Shown: piece after piece, positions 7,651 to 14,891 of the stretch | Numbering within the stretch: the stretch's first letter is position 1 | Layout: each line of letters begins with the position of its first letter | DNA from: Gammaproteobacteria bacterium | GTDB lineage: Bacteria > Pseudomonadota > Gammaproteobacteria > Nitrosococcales > Methylophagaceae | DNA length: 16,180 nucleotides | Assembly: GCA_002400805.1 (NCBI GenBank) | Contig: NVRG01000139.1 | Coordinates: 1 to 16,180, forward strand | Direction: 5' to 3' | Position numbers and translations under genes: made by a program | The notes under the pieces: generated by a model | The model's database searches: none | Told to the model about the DNA's origin: nothing | What the model saw: the letters and a program-made list of their open reading frames with translations, nothing else

Positions 7651-8445
7651 ATGTGGGAATGGATTAGTTTTGCCTTAATTGGTTGTTTTGCTGGCATGTC
7701 AGCAGGTCTATTAGGCTTAGGCGGCGGGCTAATTATCGTGCCCTCATTGTTGTTAGTTTTTCATTGGCAAGGTTTGCCTGGCCAGCAAGTAGTGCATGTT
7801 GCGGTGGCAACATCCTTAATGACAATAACCATTACCTCGTTATCAGCAATGGTTGCGCATCAACAACATAAAAATATAAATTGGCCAGTGGTTAGAGATT
7901 TATCGCCTGGCCTTGTCATGGGTGGAATTATAGGTGCGTATTTCGCGACTTTATTAGATGGCTTTCTCTTGCAAACTTGTTTTGCCATTTATGTCTTAGT
8001 GGTCGCACTTCGCATGTGGTTTCCAGTGACACCCTTATTGAATGAATCTTTATTGAAAATGCCAATATTGTTAGGAGTAGGTAATATTATTGGAATGATT
8101 TCAGCCATCGTTGGCATCGGTGGCGGGTCGCTGACCGTGCCCTATATGCTGATGGCAAAACAATCTATCAAAGTTGCGATAGGTACTGCTGCAGCCTGTG
8201 GGTTTCCAATTTCCGTGGCCGCCGTGACCGGATTTGTCATCTTTGGACAAAATAATGTCACAACAAGTACTGATTGGCTGACGGGATTTGTTCATTGGCA
8301 GGCATTTTTAGGTATCATTGGCACCAGTATTCTCTTTGCACCATTGGGTGCGAAATTGACAAAAAGCCTGCCAGTGAGCACCTTACGCCGCATATTTTCT
8401 ATGGCATTGTTAGTGGTAGCAGTTAGTTTATTTGTAACAACCTAA
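7651..8445 (+). CDS. TauE/SafE family membrane permease
   Basis: This is an inner-membrane permease of the TauE/SafE (DUF81) family, whose characterised members export sulfite, sulfoacetate or related anions. The product has 264 residues and about eight hydrophobic helices. It shows the internal duplication typical of the family: 'AGLLGLGGGLIIVPSLL' near the N-terminus and 'AIVGIGGGSLTVPYM' in the second half, with conserved G-x-G-G-G loops. The substrate cannot be assigned. A TTG at 7633 could add MVDKFE, but the helix-first start at ATG 7651 (MWEWISFALIG) fits the family better. Neither start has a strong ribosome binding site. Rubredoxin begins 21 bases after its stop on the same strand, so they are likely cotranscribed. 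Confidence 0.9.
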   Translation: MWEWISFALIGCFAGMSAGLLGLGGGLIIVPSLLLVFHWQGLPGQQVVHVAVATSLMTITITSLSAMVAHQQHKNINWPVVRDLSPGLVMGGIIGAYFATLLDGFLLQTCFAIYVLVVALRMWFPVTPLLNESLLKMPILLGVGNIIGMISAIVGIGGGSLTVPYMLMAKQSIKVAIGTAAACGFPISVAAVTGFVIFGQNNVTTSTDWLTGFVHWQAFLGIIGTSILFAPLGAKLTKSLPVSTLRRIFSMALLVVAVSLFVTT

Positions 8446-8466
8446 AAAGTTTTTGAGGTAGTGAAA

Positions 8467-8634
8467 GTGAAAAAGTGGATTTGTGTAATTTGTGGCTTTG
8501 TTTATGACGAAGAAAAAGGCATGCCGGAAGAAGGTATAGCAGCGGGAACAAGCTGGGAAGATATCCCTGAAGATTGGGAGTGTCCTGATTGTGGTGTAGG
8601 CAAGTCAGATTTTGACATGATTCCAGCCAATTAA
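8467..8634 (+). CDS. Rubredoxin
   Basis: This is a small one-iron electron carrier in the cytoplasm. The 55-residue reading frame encodes the two knuckles C-V-I-C-G (Cys6, Cys9) and C-P-D-C-G (Cys39, Cys42) that bind a single Fe. The conserved aromatic residues Trp4, Tyr13, Trp30, Trp37 and Phe49 are present, along with Pro34, Glu35 and Asp36 before the second knuckle. Two GTG codons in frame could start it. The one at 8467 has GAGG eight bases upstream, whereas the one at 8461 is only two bases from it, so 8467 is preferred. It follows the TauE-like permease closely. The redox partner (for example an alkane hydroxylase, a peroxide or superoxide reductase, or a NAD(P)H rubredoxin reductase) is not in this window. 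Confidence 0.95.
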   Translation: MKKWICVICGFVYDEEKGMPEEGIAAGTSWEDIPEDWECPDCGVGKSDFDMIPAN

Positions 8635-8682
8635 ATCTTCATACGCTTCTAAATTCGAGTATGAGAATACGGCAAATTCTTA

Positions 8683-8688
8683 TATAAT
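8683..8688 (+). promoter_or_regulatory. Consensus -10 box before ppa
   Basis: A perfect TATAAT lies about 48 bases before the ppa start, in the 101-base gap after rubredoxin. No good -35 hexamer is found at 16-18 bases upstream. It would allow ppa to be transcribed independently of the tauE-rubredoxin pair. Confidence 0.4.
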
Positions 8689-8735
8689 TGGTCGGTTTAT
8701 TTATTTGAAAATTTGAAATTTGGAGCGTTACCACT

Positions 8736-9275
8736 ATGAATCTAGACCGCGTTGGCTCGGGTAAAAACCTGCCTGATGATATCAATGTCATCATTGAAAT
8801 TCCTTCTCATTCTGATCCTGTTAAATATGAAGTAGATAAGGAAACAGGTGCATTGTTTGTTGATCGCTTCATGAATACAGCCATGTTCTACCCGTGTAAC
8901 TACGGTTATGTACCACATACGTTGTCTGATGATGGTGATCCGGTTGATGTATTAGTGGTTAGCCCATATGCACTAATCAGTGGTTCTGTTGTGCAATGTC
9001 GTCCAGTTGGCATGTTGAAAATGACCGATGAGTCAGGTGAAGATGCCAAGATCATTGCCGTTCCACATGACAGCATGTACGACGATGTACAAGATATCGC
9101 GGATGTACCTGAACGCTTGTTAGCGCAACTTGGACATTTCTTTGAGCATTATAAAGACCTAGAAAAAAACAAATGGGTCAAAATTGAAGGTTGGGTTGGT
9201 ATTGATGAAGCGAAAGCTGAAATCATGGCCAGTGTAGATCGTTACAACGACGCACCTGTTAAACCACAATTTTAA
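8736..9275 (+). CDS. ppa: Soluble inorganic pyrophosphatase (family I)
   Basis: This cytoplasmic, Mg-dependent enzyme hydrolyses pyrophosphate from nucleic acid, protein and cofactor synthesis to phosphate. Its 179 residues are close to the 175 of E. coli Ppa. The family I signature '[10 protein letters not shown]' (65-74) supplies metal-binding aspartates. '[18 protein letters not shown]' (21-38) and '[12 protein letters not shown]' (52-63) are also conserved, as are 'KIIAVP' and the C-terminal 'WVKIEGW'. GGAG lies about ten bases before the ATG, a perfect TATAAT lies upstream, and a long hairpin follows. It stands 1.3 kb from the membrane pyrophosphatase hppA on the opposite strand, so both ways of disposing of pyrophosphate are encoded nearby. 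Confidence 0.98.
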   Translation: MNLDRVGSGKNLPDDINVIIEIPSHSDPVKYEVDKETGALFVDRFMNTAMFYPCNYGYVPHTLSDDGDPVDVLVVSPYALISGSVVQCRPVGMLKMTDESGEDAKIIAVPHDSMYDDVQDIADVPERLLAQLGHFFEHYKDLEKNKWVKIEGWVGIDEAKAEIMASVDRYNDAPVKPQF

Positions 9276-9292
9276 GTAACCATTTTTGGTTG

Positions 9293-9332
9293 TTCGGCGA
9301 GCTGATTTAGCGATCAGTCTCGCCGAAGCTTT
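9293..9332 (+). terminator. Long hairpin between ppa and serB, probable terminator
   Basis: TTCGGCGAG (9293-9301) pairs with CTCGCCGAA (9319-9327), and the inner CTGAT/ATCAG extends this to 14 bp with a single bulged T. The loop is TTAGCG. The tail GCTTTAT is only weakly U-rich, so termination may be partial. It lies 20 bases before the serB start and could also affect serB expression. Confidence 0.55.
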
Positions 9333-9351
9333 ATCTGAACTAGGGTGATTT

Positions 9352-10194
9352 ATGACACGTTTAGTCTTACAAGGTCCTAATCTGACCTCAGAAGCGGCAA
9401 GTGAGATTGCCGCTAAGTTGCAAGGTTCGGTTAAGAGCGATACGAACTATGCTGTTATTGAGTTATCGCAGATAACAGACAGTGATATGCAAGCGCTACG
9501 CAATACAAATGAATTTGATATCAATGTTGTGCCGGCAGGGTTTGAATCAAAGGCAGCAAAATTGTTAGTTACCGATATGGATTCAACCCTGATTAATATC
9601 GAATGTGTTGATGAGATTGCTGATTTTATTAACGTCAAACCACAAGTTGCTGAAATTACTGAAGCGGCAATGCGTGGTGAGATAGATTTTGAAACTTCAT
9701 TACGACAGCGCGTGTCATTGTTAAAAGGACTCGAGGTTAGTGCACTGGAACGCGTTTATTTAGAACGCTTACAGCTAAATCCGGGCGCAGAAGTTATGTT
9801 AAAACGACTCCAACAGCAAGGTATTAAAACAGCGCTAGTCTCAGGTGGTTTTACATTTTTCACTGAGCGATTAAAACAACGTCTCGGCTTAGACTTCACC
9901 ATGGCCAATGTCCTAGGTGAACATAATGGCCGCTTAACAGGCGAAGTTGTGGGGGATATCTGCGGAGCTCAAGCAAAAGCAGACTTTTTATTAGCACACT
10001 GCGAGATGTTAGGTATATCCCCAGCGCAAGTTGTCGCAATGGGCGATGGTGCTAATGATTTATTAATGATGAATGAAGCCGGCTTAAGTGTGGCGTATCA
10101 CGCTAAACCTACCGTGCAAGAGCAAGCAAGCACAGCATTAAACTATTGTGGCTTAGAAGGTGTACTTGGCTTATTGCAGCTTCAATATAACTAG
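9352..10194 (+). CDS. serB: Phosphoserine phosphatase
   Basis: This enzyme catalyses the last step of serine synthesis, removing phosphate from phosphoserine. It is a HAD-superfamily enzyme. Motif I is 'DMDSTLI' (75-81) with nucleophile Asp75 and acid/base Asp77. Substrate-contacting Glu84 follows in 'INIECVDE'. Motif II is 'LVSGGFTFF' (162-170). Lys209 provides motif III and 'GDGANDLLMM' (231-240) motif IV. The 280 residues include an N-terminal region of only about 70 residues ahead of motif I, shorter than in E. coli SerB (322 residues), so the ACT-like regulatory part is reduced. GGGTG lies shortly before the ATG. It is followed on the same strand by grxD. Confidence 0.97.
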   Translation: MTRLVLQGPNLTSEAASEIAAKLQGSVKSDTNYAVIELSQITDSDMQALRNTNEFDINVVPAGFESKAAKLLVTDMDSTLINIECVDEIADFINVKPQVAEITEAAMRGEIDFETSLRQRVSLLKGLEVSALERVYLERLQLNPGAEVMLKRLQQQGIKTALVSGGFTFFTERLKQRLGLDFTMANVLGEHNGRLTGEVVGDICGAQAKADFLLAHCEMLGISPAQVVAMGDGANDLLMMNEAGLSVAYHAKPTVQEQASTALNYCGLEGVLGLLQLQYN

Positions 10195-10268
10195 CATAAG
10201 CTTGAAATTAACAGAGTTGCCCCAACATAGTGAGAGGGCAAAAAAATTATTTAACAGAGGTTTTTAAG

Positions 10269-10583
10269 ATGGAAGTAATGGAACATATTAAACAGGCGAT
10301 CGAATCAAACTCGATCATTTTATTTATGAAGGGCACACCTGAATTCCCACAATGTGGTTTTTCTAGTCGTTCTTCACAAGCATTAGCGGAATGTGGCGCA
10401 GAATTTGCCTTTATAAACGTATTGGCCGAGCCAGAAGTACGTGAAAATTTACACCGTTATGCAAATTGGCCGACATTCCCACAGCTGTACATTAACGGCG
10501 ATTTAGTGGGTGGTTGTGACATCATAATGGAAATGTATGAAAATGGTGATTTACAGACCTTAGTTGACCAAGCGAGTAAATAA
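10269..10583 (+). CDS. grxD: Monothiol glutaredoxin, Grx4 type
   Basis: This small CGFS glutaredoxin binds a bridging [2Fe-2S] cluster with glutathione and passes it to target proteins, often together with BolA. The product has 104 residues. The active site is 'PQCGFSSRS' (Cys29-Gly30-Phe31-Ser32). '[19 protein letters not shown]' carries the cis-proline and glutathione-binding elements. An in-frame GTG at 10230 would add 13 residues, but AGAGG eight bases before the ATG at 10269 and the family's usual start (M-E-x-x-E-x-I-K) fix the shorter version. clpS begins five bases after the stop, so grxD and clpS share a transcript. Confidence 0.97.
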   Translation: MEVMEHIKQAIESNSIILFMKGTPEFPQCGFSSRSSQALAECGAEFAFINVLAEPEVRENLHRYANWPTFPQLYINGDLVGGCDIIMEMYENGDLQTLVDQASK

Positions 10584-10588
10584 CAACG

Positions 10589-10915
10589 ATGACTAAAGAA
10601 CAAGATCATGATTGGCACGGTGAAAATGAAATAGCCATAGCACCGTCAAAACCTGAGTTGCAGGAGCCTCCGAAATATCGGGTGTTAATGTTGAACGATG
10701 ATTACACGCCAATGGATTTTGTGATTGAAGTATTAGAAGGTTTATTTGCGATGGAACGCGAACGTGCAACACGTACGATGTTACAAGTACATACCGAAGG
10801 GTTGGCTATGTGTGGCATATTTACCTTTGAAATTGCGGAAGCAAAAGTAGAGCAAGCCAATAGTTATGCTCAGCAACATGGTCATCCATTGCAGTGTACG
10901 ATGGAAGAAGAGTAA
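10589..10915 (+). CDS. clpS: ATP-dependent Clp protease adaptor ClpS
   Basis: This is the bacterial N-recognin: it binds proteins with N-terminal Leu, Phe, Tyr or Trp and delivers them to ClpA for degradation by ClpAP. The 108 residues have a flexible N-terminal tail (about 1-27) and the ClpS core. The N-degron pocket residues are intact: '[14 protein letters not shown]' gives Asn36, Asp37, Asp38, Thr40 and Met42, and His68 in 'QVHTEG' closes the pocket (E. coli N34, D35, D36, T38, M40, H66). The start is five bases after grxD and its ribosome binding site is poor, suggesting translational coupling. clpA follows 40 bases later, as expected for partners. Confidence 0.98.
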   Translation: MTKEQDHDWHGENEIAIAPSKPELQEPPKYRVLMLNDDYTPMDFVIEVLEGLFAMERERATRTMLQVHTEGLAMCGIFTFEIAEAKVEQANSYAQQHGHPLQCTMEEE

Positions 10916-10955
10916 CGACGATAACTGTTACCGATAAGAAAAGGCGGACAAGCAC

Positions 10956-13205
10956 ATGTTAAGTAAAGAACTCGAACAAACGTTAAGTCAGGCATTTAGT
11001 TATGCTCGTAAACGCTCACATGAGTTTCTTACCGTTGAGCATTTGTTATTAGCATTGCTAGAAAATGGGCAAGCGTTAGCCGTGTTAACGGCTTGCGATG
11101 TGGATGTGATTAATTTACGTCAAGATCTCAATGACTTCTTGGCGGATAATTTGCCAACGCTGGCTGAAGACAGCGAACGTGAAACACAGCCTACTTTGGC
11201 TTTTCAACGAATATTGCAACGCGCAGTGATGCATGTGCAATCATCAGGTGGCAATGAAGTGACGGGTGCTAATGTCTTGGTATCTATCTTTTCTGAGCAA
11301 CAATCACAAGCGGTATATCTACTGCAAAAACAAGACGTTACTCGCCTTGATGTTGTTAACGCCATCAGTCATAGCGCAATTGATGATGTGATCGAGGTTG
11401 AAGCTGATGAAACAGAGACCGAAGCGGAACCTGCCCAAGATGGAAAAAATCCATTAGCACTGTATGCCGTAAATCTCAATGCTTCCGCTATCGAGGGTAA
11501 GATCGATCCTTTAATTGGTCGAGCTCATGAAATTGAGCGTACTTTACAGATTTTGTGCCGCCGTCGAAAAAATAACCCATTATTCGTGGGTGAAGCAGGC
11601 GTGGGTAAAACAGCATTAGCCGAAGGGCTTGCCAGGCGTATTGTTGAGGGTAATGTGCCCGAAATATTAGCAAATTCCGTTATATATTCATTAGACATGG
11701 GTGCCTTGGTCGCAGGGACCAAATATCGTGGTGATTTTGAAAAACGCTTGAAAGCTTTATTGCGTGAAATCAAAGATCAAGATGATGCCATATTATTTAT
11801 TGATGAAATCCATACGGTGATTGGTGCCGGTTCGGCAGGTAATAGTGCGATGGATGCCGCAAATCTGCTTAAACCATTGTTAGCGAGTGGTGACCTTAAG
11901 TGCATAGGCTCAACAACCTTCCAAGAATATCGTGGAATTTTTGAACATGACCATGCGTTAGCGAGACGTTTCCAAAAGATTGATATACCTGAACCATCAG
12001 TAGCCGAAACGATTCAGATATTGAAGGGCTTAAAAGCCGGCTTGGAACAACATCATAATGTACGTTATACCAATGCCGCTTTGATACAGGCCGCCGAGTT
12101 GGCAGAACGCCATATCAACGATCGTTTTTTACCTGACAAAGCCATTGATGTATTAGATGAGGTTGGCGCGGCCCAACGTATCTTGCCAAAATCTAAGCGT
12201 AAAAAAATGATTGGTGTAAATGATGTGCAGGACATCGTTGCAAAAATTGCGCGTATTCCGGCTACAACGGTAAGCAATGCAGATAAAGATAATTTGCTTA
12301 ACTTGGAAAAAAATCTAAAACATGTGATTTTTGGTCAAGATGAAGCGATTGCGACATTAAGTTCGGCGATTAAAATGGCACGTTCTGGTTTAGGTCATCC
12401 AGAAAAACCAACTGGCGCATTCTTATTTACCGGCCCAACCGGTGTGGGTAAAACCGAAGTCACACGTCAATTAGCGCATAACTTAGGTGTCGAATTAATT
12501 CGCTTTGACATGTCGGAATACATGGAAAGTCATACCGTTTCCCGTTTAATTGGTGCACCACCAGGATATGTTGGTTATGACCAAGGTGGTTTGTTAACAG
12601 AAGCGGTGACCAAACAGCCTCATGCCGTTTTATTATTAGACGAAATAGAAAAAGCACATCCAGATGTTTTCAATCTGTTGTTACAAGTGATGGATCATGG
12701 CACCTTAACGGATAATAATGGTCGTAAAGCTGATTTCCGCCATGTTGTCCTAGTCATGACCAGTAATGCGGGCGCGCAGGAGATGGATCGCTCTTCAATG
12801 GGCTTTACCCAACAAGATCACCAAACGGATGGAATGGAATCGGTTAAACGAGCCTTTACGCCGGAATTCCGTAATCGTTTAGATGGCATTATTCAGTTTA
12901 AAGCGTTGTCACCGGATGCTGTGTTACGCGTGGCGGACAAAGCCATAGTTGAGCTTGAAATGTTATTGCAAGACAAACATGTCACTTTAGAAATTGATGA
13001 TGAAGCACGTCAGTGGTTAGCTAAACATGGTTACGATGTGCATATGGGAGCAAGACCGATGGCTCGGTTGGTGCAAGAAAAAATAAAACGTCCTTTAGCT
13101 GACGAATTATTGTTTGGTAAATTAGCTGATGGCGGACACGTTAAAGTCGTACTTCGTGACGGTGAATTAGTACTCGATTTAGAAACTGAAACTGAGTCAG
13201 TATAG
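10956..13205 (+). CDS. clpA: ATP-dependent Clp protease ATP-binding subunit ClpA
   Basis: This hexameric AAA+ unfoldase feeds substrates to ClpP. The product has 749 residues, against 758 in E. coli. The N-domain (1-145), which docks ClpS, is followed by a short acidic linker (146-163). AAA module 1 carries Walker A 'GEAGVGKT' (212-219) and Walker B 'ILFIDE' (279-284). Module 2 has Walker A 'GPTGVGKT' (493-500), Walker B 'LLLDEIEKAHP' (559-569) and 'TPEFRNRLD' (635-643). The absence of the long coiled-coil middle domain rules out ClpB. The ClpP-docking tripeptide is Met-Gly-Phe (615-617) in place of Ile-Gly-Leu, still within the family consensus. The gene directly follows clpS and probably belongs to the grxD-clpS transcript. 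An AAGG lies about 11 bases upstream of the ATG. Confidence 0.98.
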   Translation: MLSKELEQTLSQAFSYARKRSHEFLTVEHLLLALLENGQALAVLTACDVDVINLRQDLNDFLADNLPTLAEDSERETQPTLAFQRILQRAVMHVQSSGGNEVTGANVLVSIFSEQQSQAVYLLQKQDVTRLDVVNAISHSAIDDVIEVEADETETEAEPAQDGKNPLALYAVNLNASAIEGKIDPLIGRAHEIERTLQILCRRRKNNPLFVGEAGVGKTALAEGLARRIVEGNVPEILANSVIYSLDMGALVAGTKYRGDFEKRLKALLREIKDQDDAILFIDEIHTVIGAGSAGNSAMDAANLLKPLLASGDLKCIGSTTFQEYRGIFEHDHALARRFQKIDIPEPSVAETIQILKGLKAGLEQHHNVRYTNAALIQAAELAERHINDRFLPDKAIDVLDEVGAAQRILPKSKRKKMIGVNDVQDIVAKIARIPATTVSNADKDNLLNLEKNLKHVIFGQDEAIATLSSAIKMARSGLGHPEKPTGAFLFTGPTGVGKTEVTRQLAHNLGVELIRFDMSEYMESHTVSRLIGAPPGYVGYDQGGLLTEAVTKQPHAVLLLDEIEKAHPDVFNLLLQVMDHGTLTDNNGRKADFRHVVLVMTSNAGAQEMDRSSMGFTQQDHQTDGMESVKRAFTPEFRNRLDGIIQFKALSPDAVLRVADKAIVELEMLLQDKHVTLEIDDEARQWLAKHGYDVHMGARPMARLVQEKIKRPLADELLFGKLADGGHVKVVLRDGELVLDLETETESV

Positions 13206-13213
13206 TCAACTCC

Positions 13214-13250
13214 TTTCAACCTGATAGTAGTGCTTACTATCAGGTTGAAA
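13214..13250 (+). terminator. Long perfect hairpin after clpA, probable transcription end
   Basis: TTTCAACCTGATAGTA (13214-13229) pairs over 16 bp without mismatch with 13235-13250, around a GTGCT loop. It begins eight bases after the clpA stop. Position and strength suggest it closes the grxD-clpS-clpA transcript. However, the bases after it (TCTACATTTATT) do not form a proper T-tract, so it may instead protect the 3' end or need Rho. Confidence 0.55.
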
Positions 13251-13343
13251 TCTACATTTATTACAAAATCCTGTTGAAAATCATAAAAGTTATGCACCAG
13301 TAGCGCGCATCAGTGCTGTTTTGTATAAACAAGTTACGCTAAC

Positions 13344-13392
13344 TGATTGATTATAAATAATGTTGACGTAAGTGATTGATAAGTATAATGTT
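13344..13392. repeat. Two imperfect AT-rich direct repeats, 29-base period
   Basis: The first unit (13344-13364) begins TGATTGATTA and ends TAATGTT. The second (13373-13392) begins TGATTGATAA and ends TAATGTT. The units share the TGATTGAT head and the TAATGTT tail and differ in the middle by a few bases and one deletion. Both lie in the AT-rich part of the convergent region, and the second overlaps the promoter-like element. Confidence 0.6.
13363..13389 (+). promoter_or_regulatory. Promoter-like element with no ORF downstream
   Basis: TTGACG (13363-13368) matches five of six -35 positions and TATAAT (13384-13389) all six -10 positions. The spacer is 15 bases, shorter than the optimum of 17. 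Transcription would start near 13396 and run toward, and antisense to, the end of cobO. No open reading frame of useful size follows, so it is either an orphan promoter or the start of a small RNA. Confidence 0.4.
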
Positions 13393-13466
13393 ATTTTTGA
13401 TGGTTAAAAAATAACCATTTTGATGCGGTTGTATGTATATATGAGGATGACAGATTTACCAGCGAC

Positions 13467-13503
13467 TTAATCACAGAGTTATCCACAGAAATTGTGGGTA
13501 ACT
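13467..13503. other. Cluster of three DnaA-box-like 9-mers with inverted repeat
   Basis: TTATCCACA (13479-13487) is the exact consensus DnaA box. TTAATCACA (13467-13475) differs at one position in the same orientation. TGTGGGTAA (13493-13501) is the reverse complement of TTACCCACA, one mismatch, in opposite orientation. The last two form an inverted repeat with 11-base arms (13477-13487 and 13493-13503, one mismatch) around GAAAT, which would also fold as an RNA hairpin. Whether DnaA binds here, or the repeat acts as a terminator stem, cannot be decided from sequence. Confidence 0.4.
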
Positions 13504-13540
13504 TTACAGTTTTATGACAGTGCAAAAACTGCGCCAGTAT

Positions 13541-14149
13541 TTATAATTCAATGCCTTTTTGTGCTCGAAAACCTGCACGAAAAGCATGTTTCACATCTTC
13601 AATTCGGCTAACTGTATCTGCAGCCTCGATCACAGCGTCAGGAGCACCCCGTCCAGTGATAATGACATGTTTCATTTTTGCTCGGTTTGCTATATCAGCA
13701 AGTACTGTATCAGTATTTAAATAACGCATTTTTAATACGATATTAAGTTCATCAAATAGCACCACATCAATTTTCGGATCGTCGATTAACTGCTTACAGA
13801 CCTCCCAGCCTTTTTCTGCTGAAGCAATATCCTGATCGAGATTTTGGGTATCCCAGGTAAAACCATCCCCCATGACATGGTATTCAACTTCATCGGGGAA
13901 ACGTCGAAAGAATGATTCCTCGCCAGTGCTATAAGCACCTTTGATAAATTGCACTACACCGACACGCATATTATGGCCTAAGGCGCGTGCGACCATGCCA
14001 AAGCCTGAAGAGCTTTTGCCTTTACCGTTGCCAGTAATGACTAATAATAACCCCTTGTCTTTATCTGCCTGTTTGATTTTGTCATCAACGACTTCTTTAT
14101 GGCGTTTCATACGTTTTTGGTGACGTTGACTTTTTTCTGTATCAGTCAT
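13541..14149 (-). CDS. cobO: Cob(I)alamin/cob(I)yrinic acid adenosyltransferase (CobO/BtuR)
   Basis: This enzyme transfers the 5'-deoxyadenosyl group of ATP to Co(I) of corrinoids, making the adenosyl form used by the later cob enzymes. The 202 residues align along their length with E. coli BtuR. The product has a basic helical N-terminus (1-32), P-loop 'TGNGKGKSSS' (39-48, usually GKTT), 'VGVVQFIKGAYSTGE', 'GFTWDTQN', 'VVLFDELNIVL', 'VIITGRGAP' and the closing 'VKHAFRAGFRAQKGIEL'. The Ser-Ser variant of the P-loop end is conservative. It lies 10 bases after cobS and is last of the cob genes here. GAGAG before the ATG serves as ribosome binding site. Both corrinoid salvage and de novo synthesis need this activity. 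Confidence 0.95.
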   Translation of the reverse strand: MTDTEKSQRHQKRMKRHKEVVDDKIKQADKDKGLLLVITGNGKGKSSSGFGMVARALGHNMRVGVVQFIKGAYSTGEESFFRRFPDEVEYHVMGDGFTWDTQNLDQDIASAEKGWEVCKQLIDDPKIDVVLFDELNIVLKMRYLNTDTVLADIANRAKMKHVIITGRGAPDAVIEAADTVSRIEDVKHAFRAGFRAQKGIEL

Positions 14150-14159
14150 AGCTAACTCT

Positions 14160-14891
14160 CTAAATAATGACGGCAGTGATTAATATGCCAGTTTCTAATA
14201 GTTCGACCATTGCGCCAGCGGTGTCTCCGGTCACACCATCAAGGCGCTGAAGCATCCAGTAACGTAATAATAAAAACAGGCCAAAACTCAGTAATAAAAT
14301 CCACACGCCAGACAAGAAAATGCTGATTAATGTCACCGCCAAAACCATTTGTTTTGTTGTTGTTTTAGGTTGGTGTTGAATCAATAAGGCAGCAATGCCA
14401 TTTTGTCTGACATAGGGCGTGGTGAGAAATAATAATGGTAAGGCGGTACGGGAAAGTGTTGTTGCTAAGATAATCGCAATCCAATTCTGCACGGCAATTA
14501 ATTCGGCCAGCATAATAAATTTGGTTAATAGCAATAAAACCAAAATGCTAACGGCAATGGGGCCACTCGTCGGATCTTTCATGATCTTTAAGGTTTTTAC
14601 TTTATCGCCTAAGCCACCTAACCAAGCATCAGCACTGTCTGCTAAGCCATCTAAGTGTAGCCCGCCAGTCAGAATGACCCAGCTAACAAGGACTAATATT
14701 GCAGCGACATAGGATGACTGCGATGTTAATAACGAGGCTAGGCTAATTAAAATGACAGCGATGATAAAACCAACAATAGGGTAAAACAGTAACGATTGTC
14801 CCAGTTGTTTATTTGCTATGGGTACGGTTACCTTAACCGGCAACGTAGTTAAAAACTGCAATGCGATTAATAAGGGTTGTAGTTTGTTCAT
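14160..14891 (-). CDS. cobS: Adenosylcobinamide-GDP ribazoletransferase (cobalamin synthase)
   Basis: This inner-membrane enzyme joins adenosylcobinamide-GDP with alpha-ribazole or its phosphate to give adenosylcobalamin (phosphate), the last assembly step. The 243 residues are rich in hydrophobic helices. The conserved metal and substrate motif is 'GGLHLDGLADSADAWLGG' (about 76-93), and 'MKDPTSGPIAV' follows. 'LDGVTGDTAGAMVELLE' near the C-terminus is the second conserved D-x-x-G-D motif. The ATG at 14891 overlaps the cobT stop by one base (TGATG). A GTG one codon upstream at 14894 would give a four-base overlap and an extra Met. Either way translation is coupled to cobT. Confidence 0.96.
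   Translation of the reverse strand: MNKLQPLLIALQFLTTLPVKVTVPIANKQLGQSLLFYPIVGFIIAVILISLASLLTSQSSYVAAILVLVSWVILTGGLHLDGLADSADAWLGGLGDKVKTLKIMKDPTSGPIAVSILVLLLLTKFIMLAELIAVQNWIAIILATTLSRTALPLLFLTTPYVRQNGIAALLIQHQPKTTTKQMVLAVTLISIFLSGVWILLLSFGLFLLLRYWMLQRLDGVTGDTAGAMVELLETGILITAVII

Larger units (their letters stand above)
13206..13540. other. Gene-free convergent region between clpA and cobO
   Basis: These 335 bases hold no credible protein gene, tRNA or rRNA. From left to right they hold a 16-bp perfect hairpin right after clpA, then an AT-rich tract with two imperfect 20-21 base repeats. A promoter-like element is embedded in the second repeat. Next come a small ATGGTTA/TAACCAT hairpin with a T-run (13400-13421) and a cluster of DnaA-box-like 9-mers that includes an 11-bp inverted repeat. 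Last is a CAGTTTT/AAAACTG stem (13507-13531) just before the cobO stop. The region is much longer than needed for two convergent terminators. Confidence 0.6.

Noticed and set aside
8640..8664. CATAC/GTATG hairpin after rubredoxin as a terminator
   Set aside because: The stem is short and weak and is not followed by a T-run.
10230..10268. Upstream GTG start for grxD
   Set aside because: AGAGG eight bases before the ATG at 10269 and the family's usual N-terminus favour the shorter protein.
13423..13470. A 15-codon reading frame (MRLYVYMRMTDLPAT) downstream of the orphan promoter, resembling an attenuator leader peptide
   Set aside because: It has no ribosome binding site at its first ATG, no run of regulatory codons, and no biosynthetic gene downstream on that strand.
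13206..13540. Calling the convergent region a chromosomal origin
   Set aside because: The neighbouring genes are not those usual at oriC and they converge. Only one box is an exact match, and skew cannot be examined in this window.
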